From a bacterium (GTDB taxonomy: Bacteria > Elusimicrobiota > Elusimicrobia > Elusimicrobiales > UBA9959), in the NCBI GenBank assembly GCA_021811185.1, contig JAJZPL010000013.1, positions 1-64,000 on the forward strand: 64,000 bases of DNA, read 5' to 3'. Shown in pieces: positions 7,338-16,472 of the stretch. How positions within the stretch are numbered: the stretch's first letter is position 1; every line of letters begins with the position of its first letter. The notes beneath the pieces were generated by a model. It ran no database searches, had not been told where the DNA came from, and saw only the letters and a program-made list of their open reading frames with translations. The position numbers and the translations under genes were made by a program.

Positions 7338-7676
7338 ATGACCGACTCTAACGAAACCGCGGCGAAGATAAGCGTGCGCGAGGTTTGCGGGGCGAACGCC
7401 CAGACCGGCGCCGACGGGATAAAACTCAACGAGCTGATCCTCAGCCGCTGGGAAGCGTCGAAGACCGTGGAAGTGGATTTCGCCGGCGCTGCCCCGTCCG
7501 TGCCGTTCCTGAACGAAGCGATAGGAAGGCTGATCCTGCTCTTCAAGAAAAACGAGATCATCGCGAAACTGAAGACCACGGGGCTGTCCGCGGCCGACAA
7601 AGCGAAACTGAACGGCGTCGTCGTGAACAGATACCACGCCCTCGCAAACTCGATCAGGTATAATAAGCGCCGCTAG
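7338..7676 (+). CDS. DUF4325 (STAS-like) domain protein
   Basis: This small cytoplasmic protein of 112 residues matches my memory of the DUF4325/STAS-like family: GIKLNELILSRW, then VEVDFAGAAPSVPFLNEAIGRL. Family members often sit beside sensor kinases or defence genes and their function is not settled. The ATG at 7338 begins the conserved part; an earlier in-frame start at 7242 would run through the divergent promoter region. No Shine-Dalgarno sequence is visible, and a promoter-like pair ends 7 nt upstream. It diverges from the frameshifted gene. Confidence 0.72.
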   Translation: MTDSNETAAKISVREVCGANAQTGADGIKLNELILSRWEASKTVEVDFAGAAPSVPFLNEAIGRLILLFKKNEIIAKLKTTGLSAADKAKLNGVVVNRYHALANSIRYNKRR

Positions 7677-7707
7677 AACCGCCGCCCTCTCCCGCTTGCC
7701 GGAACGC

Positions 7708-8163
7708 TCACTTCTTTTCCACCAGGTCCATTCCGCACTTGGGGCACTTGCCTGGCTTATCGCCCTGATAGTCGCCCATCGGGCACATATAGATCTTCGC
7801 GTGCGCCGCGGCCGGCTTTTTTTTGCCGACGTACTTTTCCGGGTTCTCGAGGAAAGGCTTATCGCAGGAAGGGCAGCAGAAATAATAGATCTTGCCCTTG
7901 TAAGAGGCCGAGCCCGTCTCCGGCGTAACCTTGAACTTCTCCCCCGTTACGGGACACACCGCGGCCCTGCCCACTTCCGCTTTGGTTACTTTCCGGGCCG
8001 CGGCTTTCGCCGTTTTTACGGCGGCGCCGGCTTCGGCCCGCTTAACCGTAGAGGTGCTCGCGGCGGCGGGTTTATTCCCCTCGCCGGCGGTTTCCCCGGC
8101 GAAGGCCGCGGAGCCCGCGGCCAGCAGGGCAAGCGCGAATAATACCGTCTTTTTAGTTGTCAT
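7708..8163 (-). CDS. Exported YHS plus heavy-metal-binding domain protein
   Basis: The 151-residue product has a signal peptide (MTTKKTVLFALALLAAGSAAFA) and an Ala/Lys-rich linker. A YHS-type domain follows, with CPVTGEKF at about 70 and YYFCCPSCDKPFLENPEKY at about 93-111. The C-terminal heavy-metal-binding motif has YMCPM followed by PGKCPKCGMDL. Such domains bind copper or related metals and occur in P-type ATPases and efflux adaptors. Here they are stand-alone and periplasmic, so a metal scavenging or chaperone role is inferred. GGGAGG precedes the ATG by 5 nt. The DUF302 gene upstream reads the same way, 25 bp away, and both may form an operon. Confidence 0.85.
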   Translation of the reverse strand: MTTKKTVLFALALLAAGSAAFAGETAGEGNKPAAASTSTVKRAEAGAAVKTAKAAARKVTKAEVGRAAVCPVTGEKFKVTPETGSASYKGKIYYFCCPSCDKPFLENPEKYVGKKKPAAAHAKIYMCPMGDYQGDKPGKCPKCGMDLVEKK

Positions 8164-8188
8164 GTATCCTCCCGGTTAAGTTTAACGA

Positions 8189-8575
8189 TCAAAGAGATTC
8201 GAAGGCGCGCTTCAGCATGGCTTCCACTTCCAGCGCGATCGGCGTGAGCTTGTCGTTCTTTATCAGCCCCATCGCCTGCGTGGGTTTTACCATGGAAACC
8301 ACGGTCTTGCCGTCCTTTTCGTAAACGATAACGTTGCAGGGCAGCATCAGGCCTATGTTCTCCTCGGCGAGAATGGCTTTATGCGCGTTGGCGGGGCTGC
8401 AGGCGCCCAGGATAACGTACTCTTTAAAGTCTATCCCCAGCTTTTCCCTGAATTTTTCTTTAACGTCTATCCTGCTCAGGATGCCGAAGCCTTCTTTTTT
8501 CAACGCTTCCGTGACCGTCTCCACGCCTTTGGCGAAAGGCAGTTCCAGTTCTTTCGAGAAACCGTAATTGATCAT
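8189..8575 (-). CDS. DUF302 domain protein
   Basis: This 128-residue cytoplasmic protein follows the DUF302 pattern: an opening beta strand, VETVTEALKKEGFGILSRID, YVILGACSPANAHKAI, then GLMLPCNVIVYEKDG and a Met/Pro-rich VKPTQAMGL. The biochemical role of the family is unknown; members are often near redox or metal genes, as here. A strong purine ribosome site (GGGGGG) lies 5 nt before the ATG. It is followed by the YHS metal-binding gene in the same direction. Confidence 0.88.
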   Translation of the reverse strand: MINYGFSKELELPFAKGVETVTEALKKEGFGILSRIDVKEKFREKLGIDFKEYVILGACSPANAHKAILAEENIGLMLPCNVIVYEKDGKTVVSMVKPTQAMGLIKNDKLTPIALEVEAMLKRAFESL

Positions 8576-8664
8576 ATAGCCCCCCCTATGTCCGGCTATT
8601 TTAGCAAAACCCGGCGCGGAAAATACGGCGCGGTCTCTCGGAGTAAAAAACCGGGGTTGTAGAA

Positions 8665-10749
8665 TTAATCCGCGCCTGCGGCGTCCGGAAAAGAGGGGAG
8701 GCGTTTTTCCAGCAGCGTGCCTTTGTACGAACGCCGGGCGAGCGAAACAAAATGGAACTGGGACCGCACGGCCGCAGCGTTCGAGGCCGGCCGGGCCCTG
8801 GAATAAGTGCCGTCGGGCTGCAGATACCAGGCCTTGACCGTGTCCGCAAGCCCGCCGCGCAGAACCACGGTCTTGACGTACCGTTTAAGCAGCGGGTCCA
8901 GGATGGGGAACGCTATTTCGAACCGGTTATAGAAGTTCCTCGGCATCCAGTCGGCGCTGGAAAGATAGAGCCTGTCTGCCCCGCCGGAGCGGAAGTAATA
9001 GATCCGGGAATGCTCCAGGAAGCGGTCCACGATGCTGAGCACCGTTATATTCTCGCTCAGTCCCTTTATGCCGGGCTTCAGGCAGCAGATGCCGCGCACC
9101 AGCAGTTCCACTCTTACGCCGGCGCGGGAGGCCTCGTAAAGGGCCTTTATTATATCCGGGTCCACCAGGGAGTTCATCTTGGCCATGATCAGACCGCCGC
9201 CCTCCCTGCGGTGCAGCGCCGTTTCCGCGCGGATCAGCCGCATCACGCCGGCATGAAGATTCACCGGCGCCACCATCAAGGTGCGGGGGCGGGTAAGGCT
9301 CCCCCCGGCGGCGAGGGACCGGAAGTACCGGGCGACCTCGCTGCCGATCTCCGCGTTGGAGGTGAGAAGCCCGAGGTCGGTGTACTGCCTGGCCGTGCCG
9401 GAATGATAATTGCCGGTCCCAAGGTGGGTGTAGGCGGCCGGCCCCTGCGGCAGTTTTTTTATGACCTGCGTCACCTTGCTGTGCACTTTCAGGCCCTTGA
9501 GCGGCGGGATAACTTTTACGCCGGCCGCGCGCAGCTGCCGGGTCCACCGCAGGTTGTTCATTTCGTCGAAACGGGCCTTCAGTTCCAGGTAGACGGAGAC
9601 CTTTTTCCCCCGGGCGGCGGCGTCCTTCAGGGCGTCCATCACCTGGGATTTTATCCCGGCCCGGTAAACCACGTGGGAGATCTCGGTCACCGCGGGGTCG
9701 CAGGCGGCCTCCTTGAGGAAATTCACCACGATGTCGAACGAATCGTACGGGTGATGCAGCAGCACGTCGTGCCTGGCCACGGTGCTCATGATCCGGCCCG
9801 CCTTCCTGAACGGGGCCGGCACGGCGGGAATTATGGCCGGGTATTTAAGGCGCGCGAATCCGTCCAGGCTGTAAACCGCGAACAGCGCCCGGAGGTCCAA
9901 GGGCATGTCGAAACGGTAAAGCGCGGCGGAGTCCAGCCGCAGGGCCGAGGCCAGGAACATGGCGCCTTCCGAATAATACGGGGCGTCCACTTCCAGGCGC
10001 ACCACCCTGGACCGGAGCTTGTTCTGCGCGTTGTCCTCTATGTATTCTTCCAGGGAATCCTCGTCGTCGGGCCGGTAGCGCAGGTCGTGTTCCCGGATCA
10101 TCTTGAACGGAAAGGCCTCTATAACTTCCCGGCCGGCGAACAGTTCGTGGACCTTGGAGCAGATCCAGCGTTCGGCCAGCGCGAAAACGGCCGCGCCCGC
10201 CGGCGCGGCAAGCCGCAGCAGCCGGCGCTCGCGCTCTTCGAGCGTTATGACAGCGTACTCGCCGTGGAACCGCACGAAAATATGCAGCCGGTCGCTCTGG
10301 AGCGCGGGCAGGGGCTCGGCCGTCTTTCTGCGCGTGAATTTTATGGCCTGCAGGCTTTTGCGTATCTCCGCGTCCAGCGCCGGGTCCGGGCCGTCGAAGC
10401 GCGTGTGCACGGTTATGCCCGAGCGCCTGAGCTGGTGCAGGATATCCTCGAGCACCGCGGCCTGGCGGCTTTTCTGGCGCAAAACCTCTTCGCGGATCTG
10501 CACGGAGAGCTGCGCCGCGGTAAGCCCGTCGGGATAACTTTTTTTAGGGGAGTTCCTGGCGGTGCGCGCTATCTCGGCCACCCGGACCATGAAGAATTCG
10601 TTCAGGTTGGAGCTTACGATGGCGGCGAAGCGGAGCCGTTCCAGGGCCGGAACGGTCCTGTCGGCGGCTTCGCTGAGCACCCGGTCGTTAAAGCCGAGCC
10701 AGCTGAGGTCCCTGTTGAAAAGCTGGCAGTGTGGTCGTTTCTCAGGCAT
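8665..10749 (-). CDS. ppk1: Polyphosphate kinase 1
   Basis: Ppk1 makes long-chain polyphosphate from the gamma phosphate of ATP, reversibly, through a phosphohistidine. The 694-residue protein has the N-terminal FNRDLSWLGFNDRVL and SNLNEFFMVRVAEI signatures, the YLELKARFDEMNNL helix, and the active-site region KVHSK with the probable phosphorylated His423. YTHLGTGNYHSGTARQYTDLGLLT follows, then the second phospholipase-D-like half with LVDPDIIKALYEASRAGV and HSRIYYFRSGG. Length is normal for the family. No clear Shine-Dalgarno sequence precedes the ATG. It lies next to a CYTH-type gene and a PPK2 gene, forming a polyphosphate cluster. Confidence 0.97.
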   Translation of the reverse strand: MPEKRPHCQLFNRDLSWLGFNDRVLSEAADRTVPALERLRFAAIVSSNLNEFFMVRVAEIARTARNSPKKSYPDGLTAAQLSVQIREEVLRQKSRQAAVLEDILHQLRRSGITVHTRFDGPDPALDAEIRKSLQAIKFTRRKTAEPLPALQSDRLHIFVRFHGEYAVITLEERERRLLRLAAPAGAAVFALAERWICSKVHELFAGREVIEAFPFKMIREHDLRYRPDDEDSLEEYIEDNAQNKLRSRVVRLEVDAPYYSEGAMFLASALRLDSAALYRFDMPLDLRALFAVYSLDGFARLKYPAIIPAVPAPFRKAGRIMSTVARHDVLLHHPYDSFDIVVNFLKEAACDPAVTEISHVVYRAGIKSQVMDALKDAAARGKKVSVYLELKARFDEMNNLRWTRQLRAAGVKVIPPLKGLKVHSKVTQVIKKLPQGPAAYTHLGTGNYHSGTARQYTDLGLLTSNAEIGSEVARYFRSLAAGGSLTRPRTLMVAPVNLHAGVMRLIRAETALHRREGGGLIMAKMNSLVDPDIIKALYEASRAGVRVELLVRGICCLKPGIKGLSENITVLSIVDRFLEHSRIYYFRSGGADRLYLSSADWMPRNFYNRFEIAFPILDPLLKRYVKTVVLRGGLADTVKAWYLQPDGTYSRARPASNAAAVRSQFHFVSLARRSYKGTLLEKRLPSFPDAAGAD

Positions 10750-10865
10750 ATCGTAGCCGGGCGGAGCGCCGGGGGAAGCCGCGGCCGGTCATAAACATTA
10801 TATGCGGCCGAAGTGAAATCCGGATGAAGGGCGCGTCAATTCCTTGTAAAGAATGCGGCGCGCGG

Positions 10866-11705
10866 TTAAGGCCGGCGCGGGCCGAAGTCCGGCACGTCGT
10901 CCGAAAAAACCTCCGGGCGGGACTGGGGATTTTTCACGAAGCAGCTCAGGATCCTGTGGTACTTGTCCATGGCCTCGGGCTGCAGCTTGAATTTTTTCGA
11001 CAGTTCGGAATCGAACTGCAGCAGTTCGTCCACCTTCGCCATCTTGGAGGCCAGGTCGTTGTCCTTGCTCTTCACCTCGTTCTCGTATTCCCAGAAGTTG
11101 GAGACGGAATGGAAGGAATCCCTGTTGATATGGAAGGCGCTGATATGGTCCAGCGAAGGCTCGAGCGCGCACTTGCCGAGCTGGACCAGGTACTTTTCCT
11201 TGCGGTAGAGGGAGATCACCGGAGCTATCTTGATCCTGGCGATCACCGACGAGCTGAAATGCTTCGAGATCACGTCCCTCATATCCCTGGGGATGAACTT
11301 GGTCAATATATCCCGGAACTTGGACTCGGGAAAGTGAATGATGTCGTGATGGCTTTCCTCTTTTACCAGGCTCTTGATCTTCCCCGAGGAGAATTCGGAA
11401 CGGAAGAGGAGGCCTTTATGGGAAAAGCCGTGGCCCTTGTACTGAAGGTACACGTTGCTGCCGTCGCCCTTGTAGCGGATCCTGAGGCTGGCGCCGGAGT
11501 GAAAGATGTCGAGCTCCGGGGTGTCTATGAACTGGTCCATGAACACCGCGCTTTTGATATGTTTTACGCCCTTCTTGCCGGAAAGATATTTTTTAAGCGA
11601 CTGGGCCGCGTCCGGGGAAAGTTTCTTCTTGGCCTCGATCTCTATCTTGGCGGGGTCGCTGACGCGGAGTTTATGGCAGATAAAGGAAACGACGAAATCG
11701 TTCAT
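10866..11705 (-). CDS. CYTH/triphosphate-tunnel-type protein (VTC-like)
   Basis: The 279-residue protein shows the CYTH signature ExExK as E22, E24 and K26 (KIEIEAKKKL). Alternating charged strands of a tunnel fold follow: FMDQFIDTPELDIF, ASLRIRYKGDGSN, VYLQYKGHG, LLFRSEFSSG, ARIKIAP, SLYRKEKYLVQLG and a late FWEYENEVKSK. Known members hydrolyse inorganic tri- or polyphosphate, make cAMP, or polymerise polyphosphate (yeast Vtc4). Placement between ppk1 and ppk2 points to polyphosphate as substrate, which is inference. ATG 11705 is chosen for its GAGGAGAA ribosome site; a start at 11792 would run into the divergent promoter region. No membrane segment is seen. Confidence 0.82.
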   Translation of the reverse strand: MNDFVVSFICHKLRVSDPAKIEIEAKKKLSPDAAQSLKKYLSGKKGVKHIKSAVFMDQFIDTPELDIFHSGASLRIRYKGDGSNVYLQYKGHGFSHKGLLFRSEFSSGKIKSLVKEESHHDIIHFPESKFRDILTKFIPRDMRDVISKHFSSSVIARIKIAPVISLYRKEKYLVQLGKCALEPSLDHISAFHINRDSFHSVSNFWEYENEVKSKDNDLASKMAKVDELLQFDSELSKKFKLQPEAMDKYHRILSCFVKNPQSRPEVFSDDVPDFGPRRP

Positions 11706-11800
11706 GTTCTTCTCCTCTTGATACGGCCGCGGACGAAAACCTAAAGCTATGATACAATACTTGCGGGGACCGCGGCCCGCAGCCCGCGGCAAAGGAAAAC

Positions 11801-12682
11801 ATGAAACACGACCCGAAGATCCTTCTTAAACCCGGCCGCGCCCTGCGGCTCAAAGATTTCGACCCCGGCTACACAAGCGCTTTCAAGAACAGGAAGGACG
11901 CCAAAGACAAGCTTGCGGCGGACATAGAAAGAATGGCCGCGCTGCAGGACAAGTTTTACGCCGAGAACCGCAGCGCCCTCCTGATCATCTTCCAGGCGAT
12001 GGACGCGGCGGGGAAGGACAGCACGATCAAGCACGTAATGTCGGGGATCAACCCCCAGGGCTGCCAGGTGTTCAGTTTCAAGCAGCCTTCCGCGCTGGAG
12101 CTGAGCCACGATTTTCTGTGGCGGACCACCCAATGCCTGCCCCAGCGCGGCATGATCGGGATCTTCAACCGTTCTTACTACGAGGAGGTTTTGGTTACGC
12201 GGGTGCACCCGGAACTGCTGGTAAAGCAGAACCTGCCCGGCATAAACTCGCCGGGAGACATCCCGAAATATTTCTGGAAAGGCCGGCTCGCGCAGATCAA
12301 CAGCTATGAAAAGATATTAACGGAGAACGGAACGCGCGTGCTGAAATTCTTTCTCCACTTAAGCCGGCAGGAGCAGAAGAAGCGCTTTATAGAACGCATC
12401 GACAACCCCGAAAAGAACTGGAAGATAGCTATGGCGGACGCCCGGGAAAGGGCGTGCTGGCACGACTACCAGAAAGCTTACGAAGAAGCCCTGACCGCTA
12501 CGTCCACCGCGGCCGCGCCCTGGTACATCATTCCCGCGGACAACAAGTGGTTCATGCGCACGGCGGTAGGCGACATCATAGCGAAGACGCTCAAGGAACT
12601 AAAACCCGAGTATCCCGTAACGGCCGGAGCCCAGGCGGCCGAACGCGCCAGGATAAAACGGCTGTTGCTGAACGAACGGTGA
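11801..12682 (+). CDS. Polyphosphate kinase 2 family protein
   Basis: PPK2 enzymes use polyphosphate to phosphorylate nucleotides, mainly to regenerate ADP, ATP or GTP. The 293-residue protein has the P-loop AMDAAGKDST at 66-75, the PSALELSHDFLWR segment at 96-108, and Walker B-type GIFNRSYYEEVLVTRVHP at 120-137. It also has an LHLSRQEQKKRFIERIDNPEKNWK lid and the C-terminal WYIIPADNKWF. It is a single-domain form; whether it favours AMP, ADP or GDP cannot be read with confidence. It diverges from the CYTH gene with 95 bp between them and has an AAAGGA ribosome site. A TACAAT -10-like hexamer lies near 11754. Confidence 0.95.
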   Translation: MKHDPKILLKPGRALRLKDFDPGYTSAFKNRKDAKDKLAADIERMAALQDKFYAENRSALLIIFQAMDAAGKDSTIKHVMSGINPQGCQVFSFKQPSALELSHDFLWRTTQCLPQRGMIGIFNRSYYEEVLVTRVHPELLVKQNLPGINSPGDIPKYFWKGRLAQINSYEKILTENGTRVLKFFLHLSRQEQKKRFIERIDNPEKNWKIAMADARERACWHDYQKAYEEALTATSTAAAPWYIIPADNKWFMRTAVGDIIAKTLKELKPEYPVTAGAQAAERARIKRLLLNER

Positions 12683-12720
12683 GCGGCCGCGCTCCTTTCC
12701 GGGGGGCGGGCCAAAGATCC

Positions 12721-12750
12721 GGGGCCGGGCCTTTTTAAGGACCCGGCCCC
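12721..12750. terminator. GC-rich hairpin between converging genes
   Basis: GGGGCCGGG (12721-12729) pairs with CCCGGCCCC (12742-12750) across a T-rich loop, between the ends of ppk2 and the carbamoyltransferase gene. It lacks a T tract, so it may be a weak or factor-aided terminator. Confidence 0.45.
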
Positions 12751-12772
12751 GTCGTTCCCGCCAAGTTACCGG

Positions 12773-13777
12773 TCAGCGGCCGAGCGTGGCGACCATTACG
12801 GCTTTGATGGTGTGCATGCGGTTCTCCGCCTGGTCGAAGGCGATGCAGGCTTTCGACTCGAACACGTCCTCGGTGACCTCGACGCCGTTCGGCAGGCCGA
12901 ACTGCTCGGACACCTGCTTGCCCACCTTGGTGTCGGCGTTGTGGAAGGCCGGCAGGCAGTGCATGAATTTCACGTTCTTGTTGCCGGTCTTCTTCATGAG
13001 CGCCGGGTTCACCTGGTAGGCCTTGAGCAGCTTGATGCGCTCGGCCCACACTTCTTTCGGCTCGCCCATGCTCACCCACACGTCGGTGTGCACGAAGTCC
13101 ACGCCCTTAACGGCCACTTCGACCTTGTCGGTGATGGTAATGCGGGCGCCGGAGGTTTTGGCTATTTCTTTGCACCGCGCCACCAGTTCGGCTTCGGGCT
13201 GCAGGCCCTTGGGCGCGCCGATGCGCACGTCCATGCCCAGGAGGGAACCGATCACCAGGAGCGAGCGGCCCATGTTGAAGCGGGCGTCGCCCACGTAGGC
13301 GTAGGAGATCTGCTCGAGGGGCTTGTCGCAGTGCTCGGTCATGGTCAGCACGTCGGCCATCATCTGCGTGGGGTGCCACTGGTTGGTAAGGCCGTTCCAC
13401 ACGGGCACGCCGGCGTACTTGGCCAGCTCTTCCACGATCTCCTGGCCGAAGCCGCGGTATTCTATGCCGTCGTACATCCGGCCGAGCACGCGGGCGGTGT
13501 CCTTTACGGTCTCTTTGTGGCCCATCTGGCTGCCGGTCGGCTCCAGGTAGGTGACGTGGGCGCCCTGGTCGTGCGCGGCCACTTCGAAAGCGCAGCGGGT
13601 GCGGGTGGAGGTCTTCTCGAAAATGAGGGCGATGTTCTTGCCGGCCAGCCGCTGCTGCTCGGTGCCGGCGTACTTGGCGGCCTTGAGGTCTTTGGAAAGT
13701 TTCAGCAGGAAAACCAGTTCTTCTTTGGTAAAGTCGAGTTCCTTCAGGAAATTCTTATTTCTAAGGTTGAAGCCCAT
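12773..13777 (-). CDS. argF: Ornithine carbamoyltransferase
   Basis: The enzyme joins carbamoyl phosphate and ornithine into citrulline (arginine synthesis), or runs backwards in arginine catabolism. The 334-residue protein has the carbamoyl-phosphate motif STRTR at 57-61, HPTQMMAD at 135-142, the SMGE loop at 237-240 that binds ornithine, and HCLPA at 273-277. ATG 13777 is chosen because AGGAG lies 8 nt upstream; a TTG two codons earlier would put the site too close. No other arginine gene is nearby, so anabolic ArgF and catabolic ArcB cannot be separated from context. Confidence 0.95.
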   Translation of the reverse strand: MGFNLRNKNFLKELDFTKEELVFLLKLSKDLKAAKYAGTEQQRLAGKNIALIFEKTSTRTRCAFEVAAHDQGAHVTYLEPTGSQMGHKETVKDTARVLGRMYDGIEYRGFGQEIVEELAKYAGVPVWNGLTNQWHPTQMMADVLTMTEHCDKPLEQISYAYVGDARFNMGRSLLVIGSLLGMDVRIGAPKGLQPEAELVARCKEIAKTSGARITITDKVEVAVKGVDFVHTDVWVSMGEPKEVWAERIKLLKAYQVNPALMKKTGNKNVKFMHCLPAFHNADTKVGKQVSEQFGLPNGVEVTEDVFESKACIAFDQAENRMHTIKAVMVATLGR

Positions 13778-13852
13778 TTTCAATTCTCCTTTTCTATCTT
13801 GCCCGCGCCAGGGCCGCGGTTAGGAATATTATACTCTTTGCCCAGCCGGGAA

Positions 13853-16405
13853 CTAAAGCGCCCCCGGCCTGCCTAGTTTAAAAAGTTTAAGCAGTTCGAA
13901 CCAGAACAGGCCGGCCACGCCGCCGGCGAAGGCGAGCAGCAGGTCGGCCGGATGCAGCGGCCCGAAGTGGAAGATGCCCCGGAAAAACGGGGCATAAAGA
14001 ACGAGCGCCAGCACGGCCAGCGCCCCGCCGGCGACCCACCACAAAGTCCGGTTGGCCTCCCGCAGGATCCTGAGAAAATTATCTTTCCAGGAAAGGTTGG
14101 TGACGATGAGCAGGAGATTGGCGAACACCAGCGCCGCGAAGGACAGCGCGCGGGCCTCGTCCTCGCCTTTGCCGTTTTTCAACGCCAGCAGAAAAATAGC
14201 GAACACCACGGCCAGCACGCTCAAGCCCTGCAGCAGGCTCAGCAGCACCATCCCGCGGGAGAACAGCGGCTCCCCCAGCCGGCGGGGCGGGCGGTCCATG
14301 ATGTCGTGTTCTTCCCGGTCCGCCTCGAACACCACGGAACAGGCGGGGTCGATGATCAGCTCCAGGAACGCGATATGGCCCGGCATCAGCACGATGGGAA
14401 GCCCGAAGAGGACCGGCAGCAGGGACATGCCGGCGATGGGCACGTGCACGGAAAGGATATAGGCGATGGCTTTGCGCAGGTTGTCGAAGATGCGGCGGCC
14501 CAGCCGGATGGCGTGCACGATGCTGGCGAAATCGTCGTTCATCAGCACCAGGGCGGCGGCTTCGCGCGCCACGTCGGTGCCGCGCGCGCCCATGGCTATG
14601 CCTATATGCGCGGCCTTGAGCGCCGGGGCGTCGTTCACGCCGTCGCCGGTCATGGCCACTATCTCGCCGTTAGCCTTGAGGGCGCTGACGATGGCGAGTT
14701 TCTGCTCGGGCACCACGCGCGCGAACACGCAGGTTTCGCGGATGCGCTCCTTAAGTTCCTCCGGAGCCATAGCCGCCAGTTCGGGCCCGGTAATAGTTTT
14801 ATCCGGGTTCCGCAGGCCGATCTGCCGCGCTATGAAGGACGCGGTTCCGGGATAGTCTCCGGTGATCATGATCACGCGGATGCCGGCGCGGTGCGCCTCT
14901 TTTACCGCCTGCGCCACCTCGGGGCGCACGGGGTCCATGAACCCCACAAGCCCCGAGAATTCGAAATCGAAATCGTGCTGTTTCTCCGGCAGCGCGCCGC
15001 CGAATTCGGCCCTGGCCGCGCCCAGCACGCGCAGCCCGCGGGCGGAAAGCTCCAGCACCCCTTTCATAACCTCAGCCGCTTCAGCCTCGCCGAGGTGGCA
15101 CAGGTTTATTACGGCTTCGGGGGCGCCTTTGGCGGCTATAATGAAATGTTCACGGTCGGGCGCCCGCCAGACATGGGACAAAGACAGCAGCTCTTTCGAG
15201 AGCGGGTACTCGCGCACTATCTTCCAGTCCCGGTGGAGATGCTCCGTGGCGGCCAGACAGCATTCGCCTACGCGCTTAAGCTCTTTTTCTATCGGGTCGA
15301 ACGGGTCCTCCTGGCTCGCCAGGATGGCGTATTCGGTAAGCCTGTGGAAGTCCTCCGGGATCGACGCGGCCTTCTCCTCCAGCTTGTGGGAACGCCCGTC
15401 CGCCCAGAGCTCGCAAAGGCGCATCAGGTTTAGCGTGAGGGTGCCGGTCTTGTCGGTGCACAGCACCGTAGCCGCCCCCATGGTCTCTATCGCCTGCATA
15501 CGGCGCGTAAGCACGTTCTTTTTGGAGATCCGCCAGGCGCCGATGGTGAGGAAGATGACCAGCACTACCGGGAATTCTTCGGGCAGCATGGCCATGCTGA
15601 GCGTCAGGCCGGCCAGGAAGCCGTTAAGCCAGCTGCCGCGCGTAAGCCCGAACACCACTATCACCGCGGCGCACAGCGCCACGCCGGCGATGGCGAAAGT
15701 TCTAACGATCCTGCCCGTCTCGCGGTTCAGGGGCGTTTCTTCCAGGGTAATGGCCTCGAGCGCTTTGCCGATCTTCCCCATTTCCGTATGTATCCCGGTG
15801 GAGAGGACCTCCACCAGGCCGCGCCCCTGCACTACCAGGGTCCCCGAATACACGAAAGGCAGGTCGTCGCCGCCGGGGCGGGCCGCTTCCGCTTTGGCGT
15901 CCCCCGGCGCTTTGCGCACGGCCAGGGATTCGCCGGTAAGCAGGGATTCGTCGGCGGAGAGATTGACGCAGGCCAGGACCAGGGCGTCGGCCGGCACGCG
16001 GTCCCCCTCCTGCAGGTAGACCACGTCCCCGCGGACCACGTCCCGGCCCGGAACGCGCAGTTGCGCGCCGCCGCGGATCACCAGCGCGCGCGGGCTGGCC
16101 AGCGTGCGCAGGGCGTCCAGCGCGTTCTCGGTCTTGCGTTCCTGATAGAAGGTTATGCCTATGACCACCAGCACGAAGGTCATCAGCATCAGGGCGTCTT
16201 TAACGTCTCCTAACACAAGGTAGATCAGGCCCGCGGCGAGCAGCAGCAGGAGCATGGGCTCTTTGAGGACGTTCAGCGCCAGGTCCAGGACCGTCCGCTT
16301 CTTCTGCGCGGGCAGCTCGTTATACCCCTCTTCGCCGAGGCGCCGCGCGGCTTCCTCCGGGGTGAGCCCTTGTATGGAGGCGAGCAGGTCGTTCATGTCC
16401 GGCAT
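13853..16405 (-). CDS. P-type cation-transporting ATPase (P2-like, Ca2+/Mg2+-type)
   Basis: This 850-residue pump hydrolyses ATP to move a cation across the inner membrane. The order is an N-terminal cation-ATPase domain, actuator TGES at 157-160, phosphorylation site DKTGTLT starting at D318, a nucleotide-binding region (KGAPEAVINL), hinge TGDGVNDAPALK, and six C-terminal membrane helices (for example VPIAGMSLLPVLFGLPIVLMP). The TM4 ion-site motif is PEEFP (275-279) instead of the PEGLP of typical Ca2+ pumps. That variant is found in a bacterial branch with uncertain ion preference, so the ion is not assigned. AAGGA precedes the ATG. Confidence 0.93.
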   Translation of the reverse strand: MPDMNDLLASIQGLTPEEAARRLGEEGYNELPAQKKRTVLDLALNVLKEPMLLLLLAAGLIYLVLGDVKDALMLMTFVLVVIGITFYQERKTENALDALRTLASPRALVIRGGAQLRVPGRDVVRGDVVYLQEGDRVPADALVLACVNLSADESLLTGESLAVRKAPGDAKAEAARPGGDDLPFVYSGTLVVQGRGLVEVLSTGIHTEMGKIGKALEAITLEETPLNRETGRIVRTFAIAGVALCAAVIVVFGLTRGSWLNGFLAGLTLSMAMLPEEFPVVLVIFLTIGAWRISKKNVLTRRMQAIETMGAATVLCTDKTGTLTLNLMRLCELWADGRSHKLEEKAASIPEDFHRLTEYAILASQEDPFDPIEKELKRVGECCLAATEHLHRDWKIVREYPLSKELLSLSHVWRAPDREHFIIAAKGAPEAVINLCHLGEAEAAEVMKGVLELSARGLRVLGAARAEFGGALPEKQHDFDFEFSGLVGFMDPVRPEVAQAVKEAHRAGIRVIMITGDYPGTASFIARQIGLRNPDKTITGPELAAMAPEELKERIRETCVFARVVPEQKLAIVSALKANGEIVAMTGDGVNDAPALKAAHIGIAMGARGTDVAREAAALVLMNDDFASIVHAIRLGRRIFDNLRKAIAYILSVHVPIAGMSLLPVLFGLPIVLMPGHIAFLELIIDPACSVVFEADREEHDIMDRPPRRLGEPLFSRGMVLLSLLQGLSVLAVVFAIFLLALKNGKGEDEARALSFAALVFANLLLIVTNLSWKDNFLRILREANRTLWWVAGGALAVLALVLYAPFFRGIFHFGPLHPADLLLAFAGGVAGLFWFELLKLFKLGRPGAL

Positions 16406-16472
16406 AATTTATCCTTGCCAATAGATAAAATTTCCTGCGGGGCGGTCCTTCGTCACAGGTTGCCCGGCGCTA

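Noticed and set aside
12721-12750. Strong intrinsic terminator after ppk2
   Set aside because: The stem is strong but no T tract follows in either direction, so it is listed only as a weak candidate.
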